Shown in pieces: positions 6,100-13,311 of a stretch of 18,790 bases of DNA. Positions within the stretch are counted from its first letter, which is position 1, and every line of letters starts with the position of its first letter. The notes below the pieces were generated by a model that saw only the letters and a list, made by a program, of their open reading frames with translations, had not been told where the DNA came from and ran no database searches. The translations under genes and the position numbers were made by a program. This DNA is from Halorhodospira sp. (lineage in GTDB: Bacteria > Pseudomonadota > Gammaproteobacteria > Nitrococcales > Halorhodospiraceae): assembly GCA_007121755.1 (NCBI GenBank), contig SKJZ01000022.1:1-18790 (forward strand), in the 5' to 3' direction.

Positions 6100-7359
6100 A
6101 TGGCTAATCGGCACCACCGGCCGCAAACTGCAATGCTGAAGCGCGGCGCGATCACGGCCGTTGCGGGGTTGGCGCTAGCCGCCGCGCCGGCTGGCGCGGC
6201 GGCCGCTTTCGAAGAGTGCGTGGCCGACTTGCGCGAGGAGCTGATCCAGGAGGGGCAACCGGCCGATGTAGTGGAGACGGCTCTCACCGACGTCCGCCGA
6301 TTGGACCGGTTGATCGAACTCGACCGCCACCAGCCAGAGTTCGTCCAGCACTTTTGGGACTACATCGATCAGCGGGTCACCGATCGCCGGGTGGCCCAGG
6401 GGCGGCGCCTGATGGAGAAGCACTCCGAGTTGCTTTGGCGTATTCGAGGCGACTACGGGGTCAGCCCCCGCTACCTGGTGGCGCTCTGGGGCATGGAGAC
6501 CCACTACGGCTCCTACTTCGGACGCGTTCCGGTGGTCGACGCGCTGGTCACCCTGAGTTGCGACGGACGGCGAGGCGCGTTCTTCCGCACCCAACTCGAA
6601 GCCACCATTGAGATTCTCTCCGCCAACCGGATGAAACGCGCCGACATGCGCGGTTCCTGGGCCGGCGCGATGGGGCACACTCAGTTCATGCCGACCACAT
6701 TCCTGGACTACGCCATCGATTACGACGGGTCCGGAAGCACCGACCTTTGGGGCAGTCTGGCCGACGCCTTCGGCTCTTCCGCGAACTATCTCCGCTCTAT
6801 GGGCTGGAATCCGGAACAGCGGTGGGGCCGCGAGGTCTCTCTAACCGACGAATTCGACTACTCTCTGGCCGGACTCGACCATCGACGCTCCGTGCGCGAG
6901 TGGGCCCGGGCGGGGGTGCGCCGCGCCGACGGCGGGCACCTACCCCGTTCGGACCAGGAGGGGTCGGTGTTACTGCCGATGGGGCGGGACGGCCCCGCCT
7001 TTCTGGTCTACGACAACTTCCGCGTGCTGCTGCGCTGGAACGCCTCGATCTCCTACGCGCTGGCCGTGGGCCACTTGGCCGATCGGTTGGACGGCCACCC
7101 GCCACTGCGCGGGGGGCGGCCCGAAGCGGATTCCATACTGAACCGCCAGGAGACCAAGTGGGTGCAGAAGCAGCTGAACCGGCTAGGGTACGACGCCGGC
7201 GAGCCGGACGGCCTCATCGGACCGAACACCCGGCGCGCGGCGCGCGCCTACCAGACCGACTACAGCTTGCCGGCCGACGGCTACCCCGACCGGGAGTTGA
7301 TGCGCCAGATGAAGAGGCAATTGGTCGCCCACGACGAGCACGACAGCGGGGAGTCGTAA
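6100..7359 (+). CDS. mltB: MltB-family lytic murein transglycosylase with C-terminal peptidoglycan-binding domain
   Basis: A 419-aa exported enzyme that cuts peptidoglycan glycan strands with formation of 1,6-anhydro-MurNAc. Residues 1-36 form a signal peptide with an Ala-rich hydrophobic core and a probable cleavage after AAAA; no lipobox Cys is in place, so it is probably soluble in the periplasm. The transglycosylase domain covers about 37-335, with probable catalytic Glu133 in ALWGMETHYGSYFG and the family block AGAMGHTQFMPTTFLDYA. A PG_binding_1 domain occupies about 348-410 (WVQKQLNRLGYDAGEPDGLIG, then RAARAYQ). This two-domain layout matches the longer MltB subfamily rather than the shorter E. 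coli MltB. It ends 14 nt before the convergent glutaredoxin-like gene, and its start is divergent from pilZ. Confidence 0.94.
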   Translation: MANRHHRPQTAMLKRGAITAVAGLALAAAPAGAAAAFEECVADLREELIQEGQPADVVETALTDVRRLDRLIELDRHQPEFVQHFWDYIDQRVTDRRVAQGRRLMEKHSELLWRIRGDYGVSPRYLVALWGMETHYGSYFGRVPVVDALVTLSCDGRRGAFFRTQLEATIEILSANRMKRADMRGSWAGAMGHTQFMPTTFLDYAIDYDGSGSTDLWGSLADAFGSSANYLRSMGWNPEQRWGREVSLTDEFDYSLAGLDHRRSVREWARAGVRRADGGHLPRSDQEGSVLLPMGRDGPAFLVYDNFRVLLRWNASISYALAVGHLADRLDGHPPLRGGRPEADSILNRQETKWVQKQLNRLGYDAGEPDGLIGPNTRRAARAYQTDYSLPADGYPDRELMRQMKRQLVAHDEHDSGES

Positions 7360-7373
7360 TCGCCCCCGCCGCG

Positions 7374-7700
7374 CTACTCGTCGGCTTCCGCGACCACTCC
7401 GCGCAGGTATTCGATGATATCGCCGGACTCGTAGAGCCACCGGCCGCCGCCTTGGTCGTCGGGGATAAAGAGGCACGGGACCTTCCGCTGGCCACCCTCC
7501 CGCTCAAGGCGCTCGGCAGCTTCCGGATCGTCGTCGATATCGACGCCGTCGAGGGTGATCCCAAGACTGCGGACCGCCAAGCGTACCCGCATGCAGAAGG
7601 GGCACCACCGCGTCTCGTAGAGTTTCAGGCCTGCGACCTCCTCGTCCAACCGCCGCTGAAGCCGCCGTTGTTCACCCGGATCTGCTGTGTTTTCGCTCAT
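7374..7700 (-). CDS. Glutaredoxin-like / GST N-terminal-domain thiol protein
   Basis: A 108-aa thioredoxin-fold protein. The active site is CPFC in YETRWCPFCMRVRLAV (residues about 40-55), followed by the cis-proline segment KVPCL and the glutathione-site motif YESGDIIEYL. These are typical of glutaredoxin-like proteins with a glutathione S-transferase N-terminal fold, which use glutathione to reduce disulfides or deglutathionylate proteins. The N-terminal 35 residues form a charged helix. The ATG at 7700 is preferred over 7730 because GGGAGG lies about 5 nt upstream. It converges with mltB and is divergent from ppk1, with repeat copy 3 in the upstream region. The substrate is unknown. Confidence 0.85.
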   Translation of the reverse strand: MSENTADPGEQRRLQRRLDEEVAGLKLYETRWCPFCMRVRLAVRSLGITLDGVDIDDDPEAAERLEREGGQRKVPCLFIPDDQGGGRWLYESGDIIEYLRGVVAEADE

Positions 7701-7775
7701 AAACCCTCCCGGAAAAGTCGCAATTCTCATAATGTAAGGCCTTCAATGCAAGGGGCATAAGAGGGTCTCGAGAAA

Positions 7776-7860
7776 CCGGCAGGGTGCGGGGGCGGACCAC
7801 TTTGCGGGGGACGCCGTGAATATATCCCTGTACGCTCGACGGCCGCATCCCTGCCGATCG
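7776..7860. repeat. Structured palindromic repeat, copy 3 (truncated)
   Basis: The left arm (7786-7810) matches copy 1 at 10-34 with three differences. The core follows in register (offset +7776): hairpin A at 7821-7832 (TATA, loop TCCC, TGTA; one U-G-type pair) and the left half of hairpin B (7840-7854). After about 7854 the similarity stops, so the right half of hairpin B and the whole right arm are missing. An alternative weak inverted repeat is visible between 7776-7789 and 7843-7856 (one-base gap). The copy lies in the 230-nt divergent region between the glutaredoxin-like gene and ppk1, which otherwise shows no clear promoter. Confidence 0.85.
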
Positions 7861-7930
7861 CCGGGAGTTGCTTGCACTTTTGTGCCAACCACTTGAAACT
7901 CTTAGCCAATCACCGTTTTTGGGACTTTAC

Positions 7931-10012
7931 GTGGATAACGCAGTCGACCTCAAACAACCGGAACTCTACTTCAACCGGATGCTCAGCCTGTTGGAGTTCA
8001 ATCGCCGCGTGCTGGAGGAGTCCAAAGATCCGTCAGTACCGCTGCTAGAGCGGCTGAAGTTTCTCTGCATCTTTAGCACCAACATGGACGACTTCTTCGA
8101 GATCCGCCTGGCTGGGATCAAGCAGAAGGCCGAATTGGGTTCAGTGCAGACCGAGCCGGACAACCGCAGCCCCCAGGAAGTGCTCAAGGCGACCAGCGCC
8201 CTGGCCCACGAACTGATCGACGAACAGTACCGGGTGCTGAACGACGAGCTGATCCCGCTCCTCGCGGAGCACTCCATCCGTTTTATCAAGCGCCAAGACT
8301 GGACAGAGTCTCAATCCACCTGGCTGCGGCGCTACTTCGAGGAGGATCTACTCCCGGTACTCAGCCCGCTCGGACTCGACCCGGCGCACCCCTTTCCCAA
8401 GGTGCTGAACAAGAGCTTGAACTTCATCGTCTCACTGGAGGGGAAGGACGCCTTCGGCCGCAATACCGGCCACGCCATCGTCCAGGCCCCGCGCGCTCTT
8501 CCGCGGCTGATCCGCATTCCGCAGGAAGAGGCCGGCGGCGGACCGGACGATTTCGTTTTCCTTTCGTCGGTGATCCACGCCTTCGTCAACGACCTCTTTC
8601 CCGGTATGACGGTAAAGGGTTGCTACCAATTCCGGGTGACCCGCAACGGCGACCTCTTCGTCGACGAGGAAGAGGTGGACGACCTGATGCGCGCCCTGGA
8701 GGGCGAACTGCCGCAGCGCCGTTACGGCGACGCGGTGCGGCTGGAGGTGGCGGCCAACTGCCCCGACGCCCAGGCCGGCTTCCTGCTAAAGGAGTTCAAC
8801 CTCACCCGTGAAGACCTTTACCAAGTCGACGGCCCGGTCAATCTGGGCCGTCTGATGGCCCTCTACGACCTGCTCGACCACCACGACCTGAAGTACCCGT
8901 CGTTCACCCCGGGCATGCCGCCCTTCCTGGGCAGCGGGGTGGACATGTTCAAGGTCATGCGGAACCGGGATATCCTCCTCCACCACCCTTTCGAGTCATT
9001 CGTCCCGGTCATCGACTTTGTCCGCCAGGCCGCCACCGATCCGAAGGTACTCGCCATTAAACAGACCCTCTACCGCACCGGGCCGGATTCAGCGATCGTC
9101 AACAACCTGGTCAAGGCGGCGCGTGCCGGCAAGGAAGTCACGGTGGTGGTGGAGTTGCGGGCGCGCTTCGACGAGGAGGCGAATATCCAGTTGGCCCACC
9201 GCCTCCAGGAGGCGGGGGCCCACGTGGTCTACGGCGTGGTGGGCCACAAGACCCACGGCAAGATGGCGCTGGTGGTGCGGCGGGAGGACCGGGAGCTGCG
9301 CAACTACGTCCATATGGGCACCGGTAACTACCACTCCCGGACCGCCCGCCTCTATACCGACTACGGGCTGCTGACCGCCGACCGGCGCATCGGCGAGGAT
9401 GTCCACCGAGTCTTCCTGCAACTGACGAGCCTAGGGCGATTCTCCGACCTCAACCGCCTGCTGCAAGCCCCGTTCACCTTGCACGACTCGCTGGTGGCAC
9501 GGATCGAGCGGGAGGCTGACCACGCCGCTGACGGCCGCGCGGGGCGGATCATCGCCAAGGTCAACGCGCTGACCGAACCCCGCATCATCCAAGCCCTCTA
9601 CCGTGCGTCGATAGCCGGGGCCGAGATCGATCTGATCGTCCGCGGCATCTGCGCTCTACGCCCTGGCGTCCCGGGCATCTCCGAAAACATCCGCGTGCGC
9701 TCCATCGTCGGCCGCTTCCTTGAACACACCCGCGTCTACCTGTTCGAGAACGGCGGCGAGCGAGAGGTCTTCTGCTCCAGCGCCGACTGGGCCAACCGCA
9801 ACCTCTTCCGCCGTGTCGAAACCGCCTTCCCAGTGGACGACGAGGAGGCGCGGGCGCGCATCATCGACGACCTGGAGTGCTATCTGCGGGACAACGTCCA
9901 AGCGTGGGAGTTGCTGCCCGACGGCCGGTACCGGCGCGTGGAACCGCCCGACGGGGAAGAGCCCTTCTCGGCCCAGCAGGCCCTACTGGAGCGGTTGGCC
10001 GAGAAGCCCTGA
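7931..10012 (+). CDS. ppk1: Polyphosphate kinase 1
   Basis: Reversibly transfers the terminal phosphate of ATP to inorganic polyphosphate, making long polyP chains. The protein is 693 aa from the GTG at 7931, close to E. coli Ppk (688 aa). That start places the conserved PELYFNRMLSLLEFNRRV at residues 10-27, as in the family, with GGGA six nt upstream; a TTG at 7868 would add 21 poorly conserved residues. The domains in order are the N-terminal four-helix domain, the head domain and two phospholipase-D-like catalytic domains. The autophosphorylated His is His442 in KTHGKMALVVRRE and the second essential His is His599 in FLEHTRVYLF; ELRARFDEEANI and GNYHSRTARLYTDYGLLTAD are also intact. It ends 8 nt from the convergent ppx gene. 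Repeat copy 3 lies just upstream. Confidence 0.97.
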   Translation: MDNAVDLKQPELYFNRMLSLLEFNRRVLEESKDPSVPLLERLKFLCIFSTNMDDFFEIRLAGIKQKAELGSVQTEPDNRSPQEVLKATSALAHELIDEQYRVLNDELIPLLAEHSIRFIKRQDWTESQSTWLRRYFEEDLLPVLSPLGLDPAHPFPKVLNKSLNFIVSLEGKDAFGRNTGHAIVQAPRALPRLIRIPQEEAGGGPDDFVFLSSVIHAFVNDLFPGMTVKGCYQFRVTRNGDLFVDEEEVDDLMRALEGELPQRRYGDAVRLEVAANCPDAQAGFLLKEFNLTREDLYQVDGPVNLGRLMALYDLLDHHDLKYPSFTPGMPPFLGSGVDMFKVMRNRDILLHHPFESFVPVIDFVRQAATDPKVLAIKQTLYRTGPDSAIVNNLVKAARAGKEVTVVVELRARFDEEANIQLAHRLQEAGAHVVYGVVGHKTHGKMALVVRREDRELRNYVHMGTGNYHSRTARLYTDYGLLTADRRIGEDVHRVFLQLTSLGRFSDLNRLLQAPFTLHDSLVARIEREADHAADGRAGRIIAKVNALTEPRIIQALYRASIAGAEIDLIVRGICALRPGVPGISENIRVRSIVGRFLEHTRVYLFENGGEREVFCSSADWANRNLFRRVETAFPVDDEEARARIIDDLECYLRDNVQAWELLPDGRYRRVEPPDGEEPFSAQQALLERLAEKP

Positions 10013-10020
10013 AGCGAGAA

Positions 10021-11523
10021 TCAGTACAAATCGAGACGGATTCCGACCTTGTGCAGATGGCGCCGCTCCTGTTCCAGATCGGTACGCAGCAGCGGCGCCC
10101 CCTCCAAGAGCCCGGCGGGAAAGCGCAACTCAAACGCATCCGGGCTCCCGCACAAGGTCGGCTCCGGCGCCAGCGCAGGGGCGCGGCCCCGGTGCAACAC
10201 CACAGCCAGGCGCAGCAGCACCGCCAAGCGCCACCCGGTCTCGATCCAATGCTCGGGCAATGCGTTCAACTCCGCCCGCGCCACCTTGCGCCGGTGGGCA
10301 CGCACCAGCGTCGCCAAGACTTGTTGCTCCTGCCGGGAAAAGCCCGCCATGTCCGAATAGTAAAGTATGTAGGCCCCGTGCCGGTGGAAGCGGACGTGCG
10401 AGATATCGAGCCCGATCTCGTGGAGTTGCGCTGCCCAGGCGAGCATCCTGCGGGGTGGAGCACCTTCAAGCCCCCACCCCTCGTCGACCTGATCCAGTAA
10501 CCGTAGTGCCGACCGCGTCACTCGCTCGGCGTGGTCCATGTCCACGTGGTAGCGGCGGGCCAGATTGGCCACGGTGGCGGCACGGATATCGGCCGCGCCC
10601 CACCGCCCCACCAGGTCGTAGAGCACCCCCTCACGCAACGCCCCGTCGGCGACCTCCAACTCCTCGATACCGAAAGCGTCGAAGAGGCCGCTGAGGATCG
10701 CGACACCGCCGGGAAAGACCTGCTGGCGGTCGGCGGACAACTGCCCGCCAGTGGCCCGGTTCACCTCCCCGCAAGCCACCAGCGCACTGCGCAGATCCTG
10801 TAGTCCTGCGCTAGTAATCACGCCGTCGGCCCCGCCACTCCGCTCTGCAATTACCGCCGCCACGGCGCGCACTGTTCCCGATGCGCCGACGGCCTGCTCC
10901 CATGCGGGCGCGGCAAAGACGGCTTGCACGGGCTCCAATTCATACCGCGCCCGCAGAGCGGCCCGTTCCGTGGCCTCCGCCGTCACAACCCCGGCGGGAA
11001 AGTACGTTTCGGAGACCGACACGCACCCCAGATGGATACTCTCCATATCGGCAGGCCGCCGGCCCACGCCGAGAACCAACTCGGTGCTGCCGCCGCCGAT
11101 ATCCACCACCAGGCGCGGACACTGATTGAAACTGTGGCTGTCGGCCACGCCCAAATAGACGAGGCGGGCCTCTTCATAGCCGGAAACGATCTCGATAGGA
11201 TGGCCCAACGCGCGCTCCGCTGCGGCTAGAAACGCGCCGATATCCCGCGCCCGACGCAGCGTATTGGTGCCCAGTGCGCGGACGGTTCCCGCCTCTAAGT
11301 GGCGCAACCGTCCACCAAAACGCTCCAAACACGCCAAAGCCCGCTGCTGCGCTTCAGGCGTAATCCGCTTTTCCGCATCCAGACCAGCGGCGAGGCGCAC
11401 CGGCTCTCGGAGGCGATCGATCGGTCGCAGCGAACCTTCGGACTCGGCCACGGCGACGACCATGTGGAAACTGTTGGAGCCCAGATCCACCGCTGCAAAG
11501 ACGCTTTTCCCCTCCGCGGCCAT
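10021..11523 (-). CDS. ppx: Exopolyphosphatase (Ppx/GppA family)
   Basis: A 500-aa enzyme that removes terminal phosphates from polyphosphate; GppA-type activity on pppGpp is also possible in this family. The actin-like N-terminal half carries AAVDLGSNSFHMVVA (residues 10-24), SGYEEARLVYLG (with the family catalytic Glu) and VVDIGGGSTELVLG (139-152). The C-terminal half has an HD-like helical domain (LHEIGLDISHVRFHRHGAYI). Length matches E. coli Ppx (513 aa). The ATG at 11523 has no clear ribosome site and overlaps by 1 nt the stop of a 10-codon leader frame (TGATG), suggesting coupled translation. It is the last gene of the cbb3-associated minus-strand transcription unit and meets ppk1 tail to tail. 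Confidence 0.94.
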   Translation of the reverse strand: MAAEGKSVFAAVDLGSNSFHMVVAVAESEGSLRPIDRLREPVRLAAGLDAEKRITPEAQQRALACLERFGGRLRHLEAGTVRALGTNTLRRARDIGAFLAAAERALGHPIEIVSGYEEARLVYLGVADSHSFNQCPRLVVDIGGGSTELVLGVGRRPADMESIHLGCVSVSETYFPAGVVTAEATERAALRARYELEPVQAVFAAPAWEQAVGASGTVRAVAAVIAERSGGADGVITSAGLQDLRSALVACGEVNRATGGQLSADRQQVFPGGVAILSGLFDAFGIEELEVADGALREGVLYDLVGRWGAADIRAATVANLARRYHVDMDHAERVTRSALRLLDQVDEGWGLEGAPPRRMLAWAAQLHEIGLDISHVRFHRHGAYILYYSDMAGFSRQEQQVLATLVRAHRRKVARAELNALPEHWIETGWRLAVLLRLAVVLHRGRAPALAPEPTLCGSPDAFELRFPAGLLEGAPLLRTDLEQERRHLHKVGIRLDLY

Positions 11524-11555
11524 CAGAAAACGTTGCAGCCGGTCCGCACCGTCAT
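11523..11555 (-). CDS. Possible 10-codon leader ORF coupled to ppx
   Basis: The frame reads MTVRTGCNVF then TGA. Its ATG (11555-11553) follows GGAG by 8 nt and begins 2 nt after the stop codon of the HDOD-GGDEF gene. Its stop (11525-11523) overlaps the ppx ATG in the arrangement TGATG. Because ppx has no Shine-Dalgarno of its own, this mini-frame would be the natural way for ribosomes to reach it. It could be a coupling device rather than a functional peptide, or a trace of a shifted ppx start. Confidence 0.4.
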   Translation of the reverse strand: MTVRTGCNVF

Positions 11556-11557
11556 TG

Positions 11558-13063
11558 TTACGTCTCCAGTGTATGCCACGATAACACCCGGTCGCGGCCC
11601 GCCTCCTTGGCGGCATAGAGCGCCTTGTCGGCCGCGCGGATCAACGCCTCCAGCCCTTCGAAGCGCGAGCGGTCCATATGGGTCGCGTATCCCGCTGAAA
11701 GTGTCACCTGCGGCACGACACCGCTCTCCAGCGAGAACTCGCTGGAAGAGACCTCCTTGCGCAGCCGGTCCAGAACCCGGAAGGCGCCGTCGCGGCTGAT
11801 ACCGGGCAGCACGACCAGAAACTCTTCACCGCCGTAGCGGGCCAGGATATCGCTCTGCCGAACGCAACGCCGTAACACCCCGGCCACGGCGTATAGCACG
11901 GCATCGCCGCCCTGATGGCCGAACCGCTCGTTGATACCTGTAAAATGATCCAAGTCGAGCAGCGCCAGCGTAAGAGGCCACGCCTGGGTTGTGGCGCCGT
12001 CGAACTCGCCCTGTAAGCGGCGCGCGAGGTGGCGGCGATTGTGCAGTTCGGTCAGAGGGTCGCGCTCTGCATCCTCGCGGAGCTTCCGATTCTGGACCTC
12101 CAGCTCACGCGCCGCCTTCTGCGCGGCGGCCGCCTCGTGGATCATATGCAGGCTGCGCAGGGTTAGAATCTCCCGCGCGCGCTCCGAAATCCCCGCCACA
12201 TCCCGCCGGGTGAGCTCGAACTCGAACATCCGCGCCAGCGGCAGCGCTTCCTCGGAGATCGCCTCCAGGAACGCCGCGAATCGCGTTTGCTCCCATCCGA
12301 AAAAGTCGTTAGCCAGCGCCGCGGCTTCCATGGTGGCGCTGTCCGCATCGTCCGCCACCCAGATGTCGGCCACGGCGCTGGCCACGGCCATGTTCTTCAA
12401 GAAGCCGTGTTCGCTCTCATTGGTGCCTATACCGTCGGGATCGTGGCTGCCGGCGGCCGCCATCGCGAGATAACGGGGTAGGCGCCAACGTTGCATGAGC
12501 CACGCGCCAACCTCGGCGTGATCGGTGCTCAATACCTGGCGTTCCGAAAGCCGCAAGGTCTCGTGGCAGCGGATATCGGCCGCGATCCCGCCGTACTCCT
12601 TGGGGATTACCGCATCCAAGGCCAACATGCCGATGTCTTGAAGGAGGCCGGCCAATAGCAACTCTTCAACGTTGAGCTTCCCTTCATGCTCGCCGATAGC
12701 CCGGGCCGCCGCGCCGGTCATCAGCGCGCGGCGCCAAAAGAGCCGGTAATCGAGGCCACGCCCCAGCGGTTTCTTCAGCGACCGCACCAGGGTAAAGCTC
12801 AACGCCAGGGTCAGCGTGGCATCCAGCCCGAGGGCCATGATCCCCTGACGCAGATTATCGACGCGGCGTCGCTGGGCGTAGAGCGGGGAGTTCGCGGCCC
12901 GCAGGATCTTCGCGGCCAACGCGGGATCACGGGAGAGGGTTTCGGCCACCTCGGCCGGTTCGGCATCCGGATCTTGTCCCAGTTCCACCACCCGCAACGC
13001 CACGGCCGGAAGTGAGGGCAAATTGTGCGCCATCTCCAGGCGTGCTTCGAGTTCCGGCGTCAT
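11558..13063 (-). CDS. HDOD-GGDEF protein, predicted diguanylate cyclase
   Basis: A 501-aa cytoplasmic signalling protein predicted to make cyclic di-GMP from two GTP. An HDOD domain occupies about 14-210 (NLPSLPAVALRVVELGQD, then LLLAGLLQDIGMLAL), followed by a helical linker with a likely coiled coil at 305-335 (AAAAQKAARELEVQNRKLRE). A GGDEF domain at about 334-495 has the active-site signature GGEEF (411-415), the metal/nucleotide motif DLDHFTGINERFGHQGGD and an intact inhibitory site RQSD (402-405), so it should be active and product-inhibited. The ATG at 13063 follows GGGAG by 6 nt. It begins 26 nt after ccoS on the same strand and ends just before the ppx leader, so co-transcription with the cbb3 assembly genes is likely. 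The HDOD input signal is unknown. Confidence 0.92.
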   Translation of the reverse strand: MTPELEARLEMAHNLPSLPAVALRVVELGQDPDAEPAEVAETLSRDPALAAKILRAANSPLYAQRRRVDNLRQGIMALGLDATLTLALSFTLVRSLKKPLGRGLDYRLFWRRALMTGAAARAIGEHEGKLNVEELLLAGLLQDIGMLALDAVIPKEYGGIAADIRCHETLRLSERQVLSTDHAEVGAWLMQRWRLPRYLAMAAAGSHDPDGIGTNESEHGFLKNMAVASAVADIWVADDADSATMEAAALANDFFGWEQTRFAAFLEAISEEALPLARMFEFELTRRDVAGISERAREILTLRSLHMIHEAAAAQKAARELEVQNRKLREDAERDPLTELHNRRHLARRLQGEFDGATTQAWPLTLALLDLDHFTGINERFGHQGGDAVLYAVAGVLRRCVRQSDILARYGGEEFLVVLPGISRDGAFRVLDRLRKEVSSSEFSLESGVVPQVTLSAGYATHMDRSRFEGLEALIRAADKALYAAKEAGRDRVLSWHTLET

Positions 13064-13089
13064 CGGGGGCTCCCTGGAGTAACTCTCAT

Positions 13090-13311
13090 CTAGCCGGACC
13101 GTTCGCCTTCCGTCCGCCGGGCTTCATCGGCTGGCTGGTCCCCGCCCTCCTGCTGCTTCTCCAGCGGGCATTGCTCGTCATCCATGAGAGCCATATAGGC
13201 GGGACTATCGAGGTCCTCATACTGTCCGCTGTTGACCGCCCAGAAGAAGATCCCCACAGCCAAGGCGACCAACAATAGGCTGATAGGGATAGAGATCAGC
13301 AGTGCCGTCAC
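13090..13311 (-). CDS. ccoS: cbb3-type oxidase assembly protein CcoS
   Basis: A 73-aa inner-membrane protein with one N-terminal helix (LLISIPISLLLVALAVGIFFWAV written here in part: ISLLLVALAVGIFFWAV, about 10-26) followed by the family segment SGQYEDLDSPAYMALMDDE and a hydrophilic tail. CcoS is needed for assembly of an active cbb3 oxidase, probably for haem and copper cofactor insertion. The GTG start at 13311 overlaps the ccoI stop in the arrangement GTGA, so translation is coupled. It is the last of the cco genes; the HDOD-GGDEF gene follows after 26 nt. Confidence 0.93.
   Translation of the reverse strand: MTALLISIPISLLLVALAVGIFFWAVNSGQYEDLDSPAYMALMDDEQCPLEKQQEGGDQPADEARRTEGERSG

Noticed and set aside
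6747..7760. 337-codon plus-strand frame over mltB and the glutaredoxin-like gene
   Set aside because: Arg/Gly/Pro-rich shadow that crosses two well supported genes.
1..7860. Repeats as CRISPR or REP/RAYT elements
   Set aside because: Only three widely spaced copies with no spacers, and no GTAG-type REP signature or RAYT transposase in the window.
7892..7920. CTTGAAA, a match to the sigma-32 -35 element, upstream of ppk1
   Set aside because: No CCCCAT-like -10 at the right distance, and the resulting leader would be too short for the ribosome site.
9720..10694. 324-codon plus-strand frame spanning the ppk1 end and ppx
   Set aside because: Low-complexity Pro/Arg/Ser composition; both overlapped genes are certain.
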